A stretch of 64,000 nt of DNA from NCBI GenBank assembly GCA_916610825.1, contig OU744449.1, positions 27,688,728-27,752,727 of the forward strand, given 5' to 3'. Made by a program: the position numbers and the translations under genes. Positions 10,501 through 22,321 of the stretch are shown piece after piece (position 1 is the first letter of the stretch; each line of letters opens with the position of its first letter). A model generated the notes under the pieces. It was not told the origin of the DNA, did no database searches, and saw only the letters and a list, made by a program, of their open reading frames with translations. The DNA is from Haliclystus octoradiatus (Eukaryota > Cnidaria > Staurozoa > Stauromedusae > Haliclystidae).

Positions 10501-13500
10501 CCATTGCGAATCTGATTTCAGTGCAAATCCATAACTTTTAGCTTCTAGTAGATTCTTTAATAAATAGCTATTACATGGAGATCTTTGATTGTAGTAACTC
10601 AAAACGGGATCTTCAGTTAGGTAAGCATAACCACCAGAGCGAACACGTTTCATAGCTAATGTAGTTGATTTAAAGAATGTATCTTTTGCAACCATTTGAG
10701 CCCACATTTTACGATATAGAGATACGTCTGATGATTTAAAGAAATCGTATGTTTGTCCTCCTTCGTAGATACCATATTCAAGTTCTTCTTGTTTTGCTAA
10801 ATCTTCCAATGATGTTATACTTGTAGATACACGCCCAGCTGAGAATAACATTGAAGTATTAAATATTTATAAAACGCAGAAAAACCTATGCGGTGGTCTG
10901 GATTAGATATATATATATATATATATATTCAGTTCTTTATTTGAGAAATATTTTAATCAAAAACATGCATATATAGGATTTCAAAGAAAATATGTACTTA
11001 AAATACGAAAATGCTTTCTGGTTATATCTTCATGGTTAAGTTTAAATGTTTTGTTTCAAATTAAAAATTGCTTATTTCGAGAAAATGGTTTCTTGTATTT
11101 TCAAGCACAAATAATGAATTTCCTATAAAATTTATCATGTAAAAATCTGATGGCCCATTCTACACTTGGGGAGGGACTCATATCTTTAGAGTGAAGGAAT
11201 CTTGAATTGAAAAAATTATTTCTGCAAAAACAGATAAGCTATTACATTTCTTTAAGGTGATATGCCAAATGACGAAGTCCTATATGCTATAGTCTATCTA
11301 TTTATGGGTTATAGACTGATACTTTGGTTACGAATAACTGCACGAGTTGGCTGTGCAATGAACGAGAAATTGTATAATCCAAAGACCGCCTCTTGGATTA
11401 TACAATTTGAAGTTCATTAGACAACCAACATTAATTAAGTGTACCATCAAATTACGTATTCAATTTTAGCTAATGAGTGGCTAGAATTTTGTCCATTGAA
11501 AGAAGTGTGAGTACTAATAATGACTAATGCATATACAATTACGAAATAGCCCTGAAAATTGAGGTTATAAAATTCAGACATCTTCCCAGTATTTACTTTA
11601 CTCCATTCGCACAACTTTAAAACTACTGACACTGGAAACTTTAGGGACATGTATCACTACTTCATATACATAATATTAACTAACTTGAAATAATTCAAAA
11701 TTATTTTCTACTGCCAAATAATCGGATCAAAGTCGTAACCTCATGTCTCTGGCAAGTATTTGTCAATTTGAGACTTCAGTGCTGTAATACCTTTGAAATT
11801 GCACGATTTTAGCTATCTTTTGAGTCAACATTTTTTTTTTGGGGGGAGGAGTGTCACTCTGGGTGTCACATCCCGGCCAACACCCCTCCCCCTACATGAT
11901 TCACGGCTGCGCATCATGTATCCCCATCTTGAGTGCCAGTAAGAGAACATACACCGTCCAATCGATGCTATATCAAACTAAAATCTACGATCAGCGGATC
12001 TAAAAATAGAGTACGTGTTAGGATATATACATAGGTATACAACTTACTGGTAAAGAATGCAGCTAAATTCGCTGTATATGTTGAAACAATAATCAGAATG
12101 AAAAACCAAAAGACAGCAGATAAAATTCGCGTTGGGAAATTCTTTGGTGTTGAATCTGGACCTTGTTGTAACATAGAACCAGTCGCAAACCAAACACAAT
12201 TTGAAAAGTTAAATTCGTCACCGTTGTCTTGACCATTTTCTTCAGATTTACGACGAAATCCGCCTGGACTGTAGTAGTCGAGCAGGTAGATAAAGAACGC
12301 AACGGTAAACAGCTAAAAAAGAAAATATCATTACGCATAAAATTATGTCACCTTATTCAAGTATCATTTTCCGCGCACAGAAGATATAGCTTTGGAGTGT
12401 CGACTGCTTATTGGATCGTTCAAACTAAATAAAGTGATGTTGACGGAGTCTCCCAACTGAAGATTGTTAAGCCAGAACCACATTTATAAATCTAGAGGGA
12501 GGGAGAATGTTATGGATATCGTGAATGTATTTTATACTCTCAGAGATATGATAATGGGTATTATTACTGATATTGACTGACCAACTAAAGCAAAATGATA
12601 CACAATCATCCGAATGCAGCTATAGGTCTTCTCTTGCAGCATTTACTTCATGATGCAGCTCGTTTATATTACCGAATTTTTATTAACATCAATCAATTCT
12701 CATGCTGAGAAATATTACTTACAGATTCGGAGGTCGACCTACAATACATCCAACGTCTTTTGCCTTACAACAGGCATTTTCCCTTTCGAAATAGATCTGT
12801 ATTTTATGCCACTACAGCAAATACGTTAAATGATTATGATTTATAAAGATTGGATGATTTTGCCTGCAGATTTCAATTCTGTATCGTCTTCCATATAAAT
12901 TTCAAACGTGACAAGCAATAACAAAAATTTTTGACTTTCGCGAGTTTATCGAGTTTGACCATAGAACCAGGTCCCGACAAAAAGTTCAACCGTTAAATCC
13001 ATTGGGAGGCAAATCAATAGTTGTATTCTGGGTTGCTTTGTTGATGTTTGACCAGAAAATAAATCATTGAAAATATCAATATTCTACTGAACTTGCTCTA
13101 ACTTTTTAGAATCTAGGATTTCAGGATCCCTACTTTTGTCAGACACTAAACTGTAGATATAGAGCAGGATGGAGATACAGACTGTCAAACTATATAGTTG
13201 AATATCTTAATTAATTACCACTCCAACCACTGATAACCATAATTCTCCTTTGAATGGTTTCAAAAATGTAAATATATCAACTTCTGTTTCAGCAGGTTTA
13301 CGCAAAATCAGTGACATTGTAAAATCAAGAAAGGGTTTTGTAAAATCCACAGCAGTTTCTCTCGAGGATGTAATAGTTAAGGAGCCAACAGCCAAATCAG
13401 CTTTCTAATAGATAAATAACAGAAGAATGATATTATTCATGTACTTTAAACAATGCTTGGGGAATATCAAAAGTCAGTTGAGCTTTTCCCACAGTCAAAA

Positions 13501-16500
13501 TCATAACAAATTTGCATTCCTTTTGCATTTATGCTCAGTAAATGTATATCAAAAATGCAAAAGTCAAATATTAAACATCTAATTCACATATTTTAAGTAT
13601 GTGTTGTAGCAAAAAGATTACATATTTGTATATATACTGCAAGCTGGATAAGCAACCCTCAAAATTTGGTATTTTTGACATTTTTGATATCAGGATTTAG
13701 CCTCACAACTTATCATTACAAAAAAAATGATAGACGGAAAGAACGATATAGCGCACGGTTTTAGCAATTACGAGGAGAGGCAGCGTGACATACGTATAGA
13801 ATTATGCTTTTGAATGCAGAGGGGGAAGGGAACAATATAATTGATTCGGTGGAGATGTGAATTTTTATTTTAACTAATTAATTCACAATTCTGATCAGGC
13901 TAGTCTTGGCTAGATCAGGGGTACATTTTACGACTTTTTATCGCTGCTTTCATTTGTATTAAATTCATTTTATGCATTATAGATTTGTAATAAATGTACA
14001 AAGGTACCAGATGCAAAAATAATTTTGGAAATCCGTTGAAAAAAAAATTTAATACAAATTCAAGCAGCGATAAGAAGTCATAAAATGTCCTTGAGTTACC
14101 CCTGATCTAGCCACGACCAGGGTTGGTGTCCTGCATGATTGACTGTGTACTTAGCCCCCTAATGTTTAAGAGAGGTTTGGCAATGGCTCGGAATGTAAGA
14201 TGAGATGATAAATATATTAGCCTTACCTCGATGATCAAATCTCTTATCATTCCATCCCATGATTCATTTCGCTTCGTTCCAAATGTTCTATCTTCAACGA
14301 TATACATGGTGTAGGTGAAATTCAGTTCCTTTGATAATAAATCCAAAAGATCTTTACAAAACCCAGTGAAACGACCATTGCCTTCTTTCGTTTCGTCAAC
14401 AAATATCAAAGGTGGATCCTAAAAGATCAATAAATATAGCGACCTGTTAATATGACCACCTCTATATGTGGTCATTCCTTGGAAAGTGAAACTATTAGAA
14501 GTTTATTATCTGGTTTTTACATAAGAAAGAGTAAATAATCAAAATAAAAATATAATTGAAAAACGTGTTCATCTTGAAGATACAAAAGCTGCATTGCATT
14601 GTAATACAAAGTATTCTCATAATCTCATTTAGAATTTGAAAGTCATTCTTTCATTACGTCATCACTAGTAGATACTACGTATTATACTATGACGTATTAT
14701 ATATTACGTCACAATGGGTATATCTCTTCGACATTTGTGTCTTTCTTCGATTGAAGATAGAACAAAACTTTACTTGTGCTATTTGAAGATAGCATTACTG
14801 ATTATTTATTACCGAGTTGGAAACTCATTATCATAGAAATATTGAGGTAAGCACTTTATCTATTTGATGTTATTTTTATTTAATTAATTCATCTGAAATT
14901 ACGAGTAATACTACGATAGATCTCTCTCGGCCTTTGACCGGTTTTATAAATACTTTAGTTTCAACACAATAAAAGTGAATGAAGGGTAGAACGGTGCAGT
15001 AGAAATAAGATAAAAGCCTAATGGATGCGAGGGTTTTTCACGCAACATTATATAGAGACATCATTTATTTACATAGGTGTGCCAGGATAGTTTTCGTTTG
15101 CAAATTACAAGTTTGTAGCTTCTCCATTAAACGATTCCACTCGGCTCAAGTTTACTTTTTATTTTCCTTTTCAGTTGAACACGATGGCAGCATTGGATAT
15201 TAAATATTTATTGCATACCACTGTTCATGAGGATTTACTATACATTACATCTGATGAAGATTATTCAAACGATGAATCAGAAATCGGTGAAAGCCAAACC
15301 GCACCCTCTAGGTTAAAAGAGGAACAATTGCTTATCAAAATGGCTCGACTTGAAATAGAATTACAAGAAAAATCCAAAAACGAACAACTACTGCTTGAAA
15401 AAATCAATAATCTCACAAAAGAGAATGCTTTATTGAAAGCAGTAAGTTATCCTGCTACCACAGAAGAAGAAAACCAAAGTTGTTGTTTAATTGCATTCTG
15501 TGGCAAGAAGCGAAAGAAGCAAACATTTAAAAAGAAAATCAAAGAGGAAATTGTTGTCCTTCGAAAAGAAAATGTGATCATGAAACAACAAATTGATGCA
15601 TCTGCTGTGAAATTGCAAGCTGCAAATGATGAAATTAAAAATCTAAAGAAACGACTTACGAACACTTTTGTAAAGACAGGGAATGAAAGACGTTGCAGAA
15701 AAGTAGAAATCACCAATTTAGAAAATCAAAACTCACATCTAGAACGCAATCTAATGCTAGCAAATCAGCAAGCAGCAGAAGTGAAAAGAAAGTTGAAATT
15801 TAATATTTCTTCGTTAAAAGTAGACGTGGACATTCGTGATAATAGGATTGAGTATTTGCATAAGCAACAATATGAAAAAGAACAACATATTGAAGATCTA
15901 CTAGAGCAATTAGGTCATCCAAAGGTAACCATCGAACAAATACAACTGGGCAAAAGAAAAGCAGAAGAACTCATTTCAGATTGGCTCAAAAGTGATCCAC
16001 CTGATTTGACCTTCTGCTGAAAGATAATAAATTTGTTTGAGGAGTTAACTAAACCATTTAAAATCAATCCGAACATTTATATACAAATATAATTTCATCA
16101 TCTACATGTTTGTGTGTGTCTATAACATCTTAATTTAAATCGTAAACCATCTTGATATAAATTAGATTGAAAATTAAAATGGTCAAATAACATCATAATT
16201 ATATATCTATCTTCGCATCAAACATCATCATTCGATGCATGATAATAAAACTCCTCAAACAACTAACTCTTCTTAATGTATTTATCTCTCACTCTCTCGA
16301 ACATCTTTATCGTTATGAGTCATTATCGTAATTAGCTCCCTCGGAAATTTTTCTGCAGCATTTATTCTTTTATATTTCCCAAGAGAAAACTGGGGGATAA
16401 TATCTGTATATGTTTTCAAGTAAAATAAGTGTGGTTTTTGTTGTTCATTTACTACATTAGTTAGGTTTGTATTTTCGAATTAATCCGCATCGAGTAAGAG

Positions 16501-19500
16501 AACGGTCGCCATGGTAATTATTTTATGGACAATTTTTACATGGACCCGGTCGACGGGCGATTCCTGATCAAGCTCAGTTTGGGCAAATAAGAATTTCTAC
16601 GTATAAAAAAAAAATTCTCATAAAATATCATCACTAAATCAAAATGTTCTTAATTTGTTTAGAAAATTTCACAGAATCTGAGTATCAATGTTCTTATGAT
16701 ATGAAGAATTTATCCTCTACATTAAACATGGATTTTAAATGATACTAACATGCAAAGTTGTAATATGGAGGTGGCGGCTATCCGGATGAAATGAATTATC
16801 CATTTTCTTTTCTTCACGTTTGCAATTAACTTGTTCCCTTTGTAATCCTGTTTTTGCAGACGTTTTCATAGTAATTGTTTGACATGAAACTGACCAAATA
16901 CCAAGCTATAAACAATTAAAAACATTAAAAAAAACTAGTAAAACTTTCAAATATTGATTTAATCCTATCGAAATTTTTAATTACCTTCTTATCAACTCCT
17001 TGCTCAACTGAAACTACTTCTAAATCCGTCACACCTCTATAGCCATGTTTATTGAACCTCACTCTTCCAGTCAAACCATCAAAGCTAAGCTGAAATTCAA
17101 ACAACGGAGAGCGCTATAACAGCACAACACCTAAATGAATAAGTTTATCATTAAAGATGGTCGTTGGCACTAGTGCTTGGAAGCATACATATCACCGACA
17201 TAGCGTCTTAATAAATCATATACGAGGATGCCTCTAAAAGCCTTCGATAGAACTTCTCAAATAATACGATTGACACAATTTGATTGACAGTTGCCTTTTT
17301 AATTGCGAATGTTTTTGTAATTAGCTTGGTCTACAGCATTTCTACATACTTTGTTGATTGGATAGGGGCTGCCAAGATCCAGTCATCCAAGACACATTCC
17401 CAGTTCTATAACTGGTGAATATTAAGAGGGCATTATTTTCTGATAGATTACGTGAAAAGAGATTGGGTAAAACGCTTATGTCCGTTTTTCCACTTCATAC
17501 ATCAGCTTTACATTACCTGAGATCATTTGGAAATTAATCCTATATAGCGTGGCTGTTTTAAGCATTAGGAAAGATCAGGAAAATCAAAAGAAAATAATGC
17601 AGCGCATGGACAGACTGCAGTGCTAAGATCATAGAGTAGGAACACATTCTTTTGTAGTTTATAATAATTAATAATACTAATATTTACAACGTCTTTAAAC
17701 TATGGCTAAGATCAGCAACTTTGCAACACACATACGGTTTCCAAAGCTGTGCACAATATTAACCATTCTGTGGAAAAAGCGCTTTATAACGAGTCTACCT
17801 GCCTTCACCTGCCTTATATGTGTGCAATGTGAAAACTATACAATACCATTTTGGCTGTGTTGAAAATGTTATCCCCATTGTCGTTGCTCCTTCTCAGTGG
17901 ACAAGGGTTGATATAATTTCCAACAGTCACAATTCTTTTATCTTTGACATCAGTCAATCTTGCTCGATCTGCTGCCATGGCAATTGTTGTTAGAGCGTCA
18001 TGAATGAGAGGGTCAATCTATGGAGGTATTATAAACTTCATAATAACAAGGTCCTGCAGGGTTCTGTTAGTTTCAAACAGATCGTTGGTGCTGTGTAATA
18101 GCTCCTTGAGGAAGTTCAAAAGATCAACTATTCAATGTATCCATTCATCTGCACCCGACATTCAAAACGGGTCTAGAGAGATGTATCATTTTGTATTTGA
18201 TTATATTCAAAGATATTTTCACTTGGAAAAGAAGCAAGTATGATTGTCAGCAATGATTGAATGAGAATCGGGCTTTCGTGTTTTTCAGCAAGGCTTGAGT
18301 TGACAAATCTTATATGGTCCGTCGGACCCTTTTTGTACACATTTAGCTAACGGAGGTTGTGATTGCAAATAGTATAGTTTTCCAGATATATGTATATATC
18401 GTTGATGCTTAACCCAGCTGTTTTATGAATATTATATCAGAACGAATGCCTCTATACGACTAATGTACCTATATATGAATACATTAGTATCTATTGTAGC
18501 AAATTTATTTTAATCAATGTTGAGATAACCATATTACCGGGTTTTCATCTTCCCCTGGAAACCGTCCAACATTGGGTACTTGAGATTTCATTTCGCTCCA
18601 AGCATCTACATCATAAGGTATTCGCAGACCAACAAATGGCGCCAATTTTCCCATCTTCCTTGTAATTGACAAATCCTAGAACATGTTCAACATGAAATTA
18701 AATCAACCGTATACCCCCTCACAGATAATAATACAACAAAATTAAGTTATGATTGAACACCGTCTTGTTGATAATTGTTGTGTATCTGTTTTAGGTTTAT
18801 ATATCTTGCCAAATAATTGCTACTATCTTGGTCCGTTGAACCGGAGTTTATCGAGTATATGTTCTAGCAATCGTATTCTACAGCAGCTAGGTGACATTGT
18901 TAAGCTGCAGGTTGATCAAATAACAATATCCAAGTATTAAATTAATTTCACTTTCAAATTAGACAACTCACAGCCCAGGGAGCAAACCATTTGTAACTAT
19001 TCCAAGCGAGACCTTGATTCTCTGCCTGAAAAATCAACAACAAGAACGAATAACCAAGTTATCCAGAAATATTCAAGTTATGCAATATTTTATTGTAGCG
19101 TGCATGCGTTATTATATATCCTATAGTCTTTGCAATCGTACTTTCTGTAAAGCCCCGGCCAAATGACTTTTTTATTTTCGCCAACATTCATCGGATTTTG
19201 TTGAATTCATTTTCGTCAACGGCGGTTGGTATTTTGAGGCTTGGAAACCGTCAATCGAGCCGGCCAATCCTGAGTCAAGCTACGTCATTGTTGACCGATT
19301 AGAACAAGGCTCATATTTTCAACAAAATCCGGTGACTATGATCCGATGAATGTCGGCGAAATAAAAAGTCATTTGGCCACTTCGCCAACATCGATAGAGA
19401 ACAATAGAACTCAACAAAATCCGATGAATGTTGGCGAAATTTCTGAATGTATTCAAAATCCAAAAAAGTGAAATTCAGCATCAGCCAACAAAATCCGAAA

Positions 19501-22321
19501 AGGTGAGGGTGGCCAAATGACTTTTTATTTCGCCAACATTCATCGGATTTTGTTGAATTCATGAATGTTGGCGAAATAAAAAGTCATTTGGCCGGGGCTT
19601 AAATCTGTATTTGTCAACTGTCTATATGATGTAAATCATTGTTTTCGTCTTTGACCATCACCGCATAAGGTTGGTCCAGTCACATAGAGGCTCTGTCATT
19701 ATGTTATAACACGTATCAAAGTCATCCTCTCTCTGACAGTGGCCAATTTATGTTTGAATTCCTTAAAAGTTTGGTAAAATTGCACTCTCTGCGCACGTTC
19801 TTGGCTCGTACAACAAAATAAAACAAAGAGATCAGTATTACCTCTTGCAAGACGATTGGAATATGATGTGTTCTTACAAGCAGCAAAACACGAAATATCT
19901 TCGGTGACAGCCTCACTTCTGTAATAGCATCTGATATCGTTTGTGAATTATTGAAATCGAGGACAGCCGTCAATTGGAAAGAGAGTCGTTTGTTGAATTG
20001 ATCAAGAGAGATGAATTTTATTGCATTTTCAGACTGAGAAGCTAAAAACAGTCAAAATATTTCATTTCTTATATTCAGTATATCTAGTATGTTTACAAAA
20101 CCTTTTTCGAATCATATGGCTCGAGAAAAAAAAGTTTATTTACAGGCTCTATTAACATGTAATATCATATATTTACAGACAATAATGTCCTGATCACCTG
20201 TTTATAAGCAACCAGCTAATCGCGAAAGGCATTCGAGACAACACCTATAATGAAACCTGTATATAGCAGCCAGCCATATGGGAGGTAGATAAATTGACCA
20301 CTATCTGCAAGTTGACTTAGGGTTAATTCAATAGAAGATGGTTTAGACATTTCAAGAGTGACCACCGCTGTATATAAATGACCTGATCAACTGTGGTTCA
20401 AATCTCCCAAAGGTCAACTCGATCTTGATTTTATTTAAAACATCAAATTAGTACCATATTCTTATGGCGGATGGAATGTTCCAGATGATAGCTATTGTGA
20501 TTATAGCTGAGGCGCATCGTTGCGCATTGACAATCGAGACCCATTTGCTATGAAATCTGTTGAAATTGATCTGCAATGTCGTGGATGAGATCAGTAAAGA
20601 GTATTTACAACACGAGTGCCTTCGATAGGGCGATGACGTCTCAAGAGATTTTACTTTACTATAAACGTGTTTGCACAATGTTTACCTTCGCATATAACAG
20701 CAATCATCCTTGGTTTCAACTGCCTTAGCATAGCCATTGCACCAACAAATAGATCCCCATTACTTGGCCTGAAGCTCAACGTATGTCGACATCGTTTTGG
20801 AAATGTTTCAGTGAGTATAACATGTGGAATACTTAACATGTCTGCTAGATGACATGTGTTTGGGCTGACGGAGTATGGTTCAAGAAGAAACGACGCTGTA
20901 CTGAGATTCTTGCCAAATAACGTGGCTGTTGGAAGATAATAATATTGAGTTGATTTATTTCCATATTGAAAACTGATTTTTACAATATATAAAGTTAAAT
21001 ACTATAGCTAACAAATACAAAATAATTTATAATTATCAAGTATAAAATTCAGTAAGTAACTTTGTTAAAAGTATAGGATCCAATTTAAAATAAGTTCTGA
21101 GCATTCAGGTGTTAATTTAAAATCAACAGTTAAAGTCCCTTTAAAAAATTAATTCAATATCAGATGTAGATACTCCGGTGAAGAGCTAGTCGTCATCAAG
21201 TTAACCACCAGAGGGCGTTCTGCTATGTGAATGGTCAGGTCAGGTAAAAACTGTTCTGTCTCGAGCGCATTCCTTTTCATTTTCAAATTTTGTTTCGGCC
21301 CTCACCGGAGTGCCTGCGTATGCGTAAAAAAGGGTATGTGCGGAGCCAGACGGCGGAGCCGTATACGATTCTTTTTGGAGCTGCGTTTTGAGAGAAAGAA
21401 AACTTGCATTCTAATTTATACCGTTTATCTGCAGTTTAACGAGATGCCAATCAACGCAATCATTTCTTTTATAGACGCTGTATAAACTTTTCCAAATCTT
21501 TTGAAGATAAAGATTAGATTATTAGAAGTGGATATCTTGGTTACTATTCTATAGATATGCTGTATTCGGATACTGATGTACCTTAAGATATACCATTTGA
21601 TATGTTACAAACAAAAATACAAAATTATAAAATCAAATCCACCTTATAAGTTCAGCCATTAAATGACTGATTTCTACACGCACCGTCACTAAAGAGCTGC
21701 TTCTCTTTGACAACAACTCGAAATACGTTCAGACGAACACCTGAATTCTTTGAGCGTAAATCTTTGTTAATGAGATCGAGGCTGTTCTGTAGGATATGAT
21801 AATTGATATTTTCATGCGGAGGAACGATTAACGCTAAATCATAGAAGAAAGTATCATATGTTATAAGAGCATATACAGAATATATAAACTACAAGAGCTG
21901 TGCACTGCTATACTGTGAGAGAAATTGCTTTAGTTAAATTAAAGTTTATATAAAATGCTTCGAATTATCATTTCGCATCTTTTGCAAAAGCGTTTGAAAA
22001 TTGAACATCTAGCCCCAATGTGTGTATTTATAGAATCTGGCCTGCAAAAACTACAGTGTTCGTGAAACTGAATATTCATTATTAGATGAGATGAGGTATC
22101 AACTATATGCTATTCGATGCCCGATATTGGTCGGCCTGATAGACTACACCTTGTCAACGTGATAGAGTTTTTATTATGCATAAGTTCTTACCGATATTAA
22201 CGAACATCGTTGATGGTTTTGATGATGGTAGCCTGTCCGTAGATTCATCTGCTTGTGCTGAGACCAACACCAGTTTAAAACAACAAACTAGCAATAAAAT
22301 TGTTACCGCTGTCCTGTTCAT
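7522..22321 (-). CDS. Ionotropic glutamate receptor (AMPA/kainate/delta-type), complete, 918 aa
   Basis: Ligand-gated cation channel of the plasma membrane. Sixteen in-phase exons: 22321-22192, 21833-21684, 20925-20686, 20041-19842, 19025-18972, 18675-18538, 18017-17847, 17089-16985, 16905-16750, 14418-14227, 13404-13219, 12312-12048, 10838-10471, 9889-9668, 8659-8579, 7620-7522. It starts with a signal peptide (MNRTAVTILLLVCCF...). The amino-terminal domain runs to about residue 448 and includes the family motif LSFDGLTGRVRF. S1 (about 449-560) has SLTITSSRETAVDFTKPF with the ligand-binding Arg. M1, pore loop and M3 are about 561-660, S2 about 663-790 and M4 about 812-832. The cytoplasmic tail ends FDQMNR with no obvious PDZ motif. 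Length matches the family's usual 850-950 aa. The Pro of the usual PLTI/PLAI motif is Ser, a possible change in ligand response. Subfamily is not assigned. Confidence 0.95.
8295..8475. mobile_element. TA-MITE family copy, full length 181 bp
   Basis: Starts TACAGTCAAACCTGTTATAG and ends ATATACAGGTTTCACTGTA, so ends are imperfect inverted repeats flanked by TA. Internal repeats of the type gaccactata(g)acaggtggcc are present. It is in opposite orientation to the 2523, 34705 and 36133 copies. A TA duplication suggests Tc1/mariner-type mobilisation (inference). Confidence 0.85.
8786..8812. repeat. (ATC)n microsatellite
   Basis: About nine uninterrupted ATC/TCA triplets in the last long intron of the glutamate receptor. 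It may be the tail of an old LINE insertion, but no LINE coding sequence was recognised beside it. Confidence 0.8.
9932..10245. mobile_element. MITE with TAACTTCCA inverted ends, 314 bp
   Basis: Ends are inverted repeats (GGGGGTAACTTCCATAC near the left, AATGGAAGTTACCTCCCGGG at the right), flanked by a 7-bp ATTTTGC duplication (9925-9931, 10246-10252). Related copies lie at 52504-52829 and 53240-53505. It lies between receptor exons 13 and 14. The superfamily is not clear from the ends. Confidence 0.75.
10301..10372. repeat. Short inverted repeat (agagccatctatt)
   Basis: About 22 bases reading gattctgatcagagccatct at the left and the near-perfect inverse at the right, around an AT-rich loop. 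The core agccatctatt also forms the end of the element at 31332-31604, suggesting a relic of the same MITE family. Confidence 0.6.
11368..11408. repeat. Perfect short hairpin in receptor intron
   Basis: Sequence aattgtataatccaa, a roughly 10-base spacer, then ttggattatacaatt form a perfect stem. It may be a transposon relic or structured RNA. No further evidence. Confidence 0.6.
12048..12312 (-). CDS. Glutamate receptor exon 12: end of M1, pore loop and M3 gate
   Basis: Encodes the end of M1, a charged M1-M2 linker, the re-entrant pore loop (SNCVWFATGSMLQQG) and M3 with the gating motif TYTANLAAFFT (SYTANLAAF in vertebrate AMPA/kainate receptors). The Q/R-site position is glutamine in the genome (codon 12168-12166, residue about 623), predicting calcium-permeable, polyamine-blocked channels unless the codon is edited. 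Confidence 0.9.
13897..14122. mobile_element. MITE with about 55-bp inverted repeats
   Basis: Left arm contains tggctagatcaggggtacat and tatcgctgctt. The right arm holds the inverse (aagcagcgataa ... acccctgatctagcca). The centre is AT-rich. It lies in the receptor intron that also contains the nested plus-strand gene. Confidence 0.75.
14847..15174 (+). other. Probable 5' UTR intron of the nested coiled-coil gene
   Basis: A good donor (ATTGAG|GTAAGC) at 14846/14847 and a strong acceptor (ttttccttttcag) ending at 15174 bracket 328 bases just upstream of the nested ORF. Splicing would place the exon junction nine bases before the ATG at 15184. Inferred from splice signals only. Confidence 0.5.
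15184..16020 (+). CDS. Coiled-coil protein of unknown function, 278 aa, nested antisense in receptor intron
   Basis: Single uninterrupted coding exon on the plus strand inside the intron between receptor exons 9 and 10 (16750-14418). I chose the ATG at 15184, just after a likely 3' splice site, rather than the in-frame TTG at 15175. The protein begins with about 35 acidic residues and continues as charged, heptad-like coiled coil (about residues 40-255), interrupted near 100-115 by a short CCLIAFCGKKRKKQ segment that could be a basic nuclear-type signal. It ends in a short hydrophobic tail. AATAAA follows at 16026. Long, even reading frame and coiled-coil composition argue it is real; the intron-poor structure suggests a possible retrocopy. 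I do not recognise the family. Confidence 0.7.
   Translation: MAALDIKYLLHTTVHEDLLYITSDEDYSNDESEIGESQTAPSRLKEEQLLIKMARLEIELQEKSKNEQLLLEKINNLTKENALLKAVSYPATTEEENQSCCLIAFCGKKRKKQTFKKKIKEEIVVLRKENVIMKQQIDASAVKLQAANDEIKNLKKRLTNTFVKTGNERRCRKVEITNLENQNSHLERNLMLANQQAAEVKRKLKFNISSLKVDVDIRDNRIEYLHKQQYEKEQHIEDLLEQLGHPKVTIEQIQLGKRKAEELISDWLKSDPPDLTFC
19151..19599. mobile_element. Composite foldback MITE, PIF/Harbinger-like
   Basis: Ends are AGCCCCGGCCAAATGACTTT and its inverse, flanked by TAA on both sides (19148-19150, 19600-19602), like the TWA duplications of PIF/Harbinger elements. Inside, the sub-terminal sequence (cgccaacattcatcggattt) recurs several times in both orientations, so the element looks like a nested or rearranged foldback. 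Located between receptor exons 4 and 5. Confidence 0.75.
20248..20385. mobile_element. Truncated TA-MITE family copy
   Basis: Begins aatgaaacctgtatatagca and keeps the ggtagataaattgaccacta and agagtgaccacc segments. The right end is lost at the junction with the SINE that follows. Confidence 0.6.
20386..20605 (+). mobile_element. SINE copy, 5' truncated
   Basis: Starts within a tRNA-like B box (ctgtggttcaaatctccc), then shares with 38085-38333 (opposite strand) the body gattttatttaaaacatcaa, attgacaa, gaaatctgttgaa, tgatctgcaatgtcg, gatcagtaaa. Two independent copies with the same body establish it as a repeat family. Confidence 0.7.
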
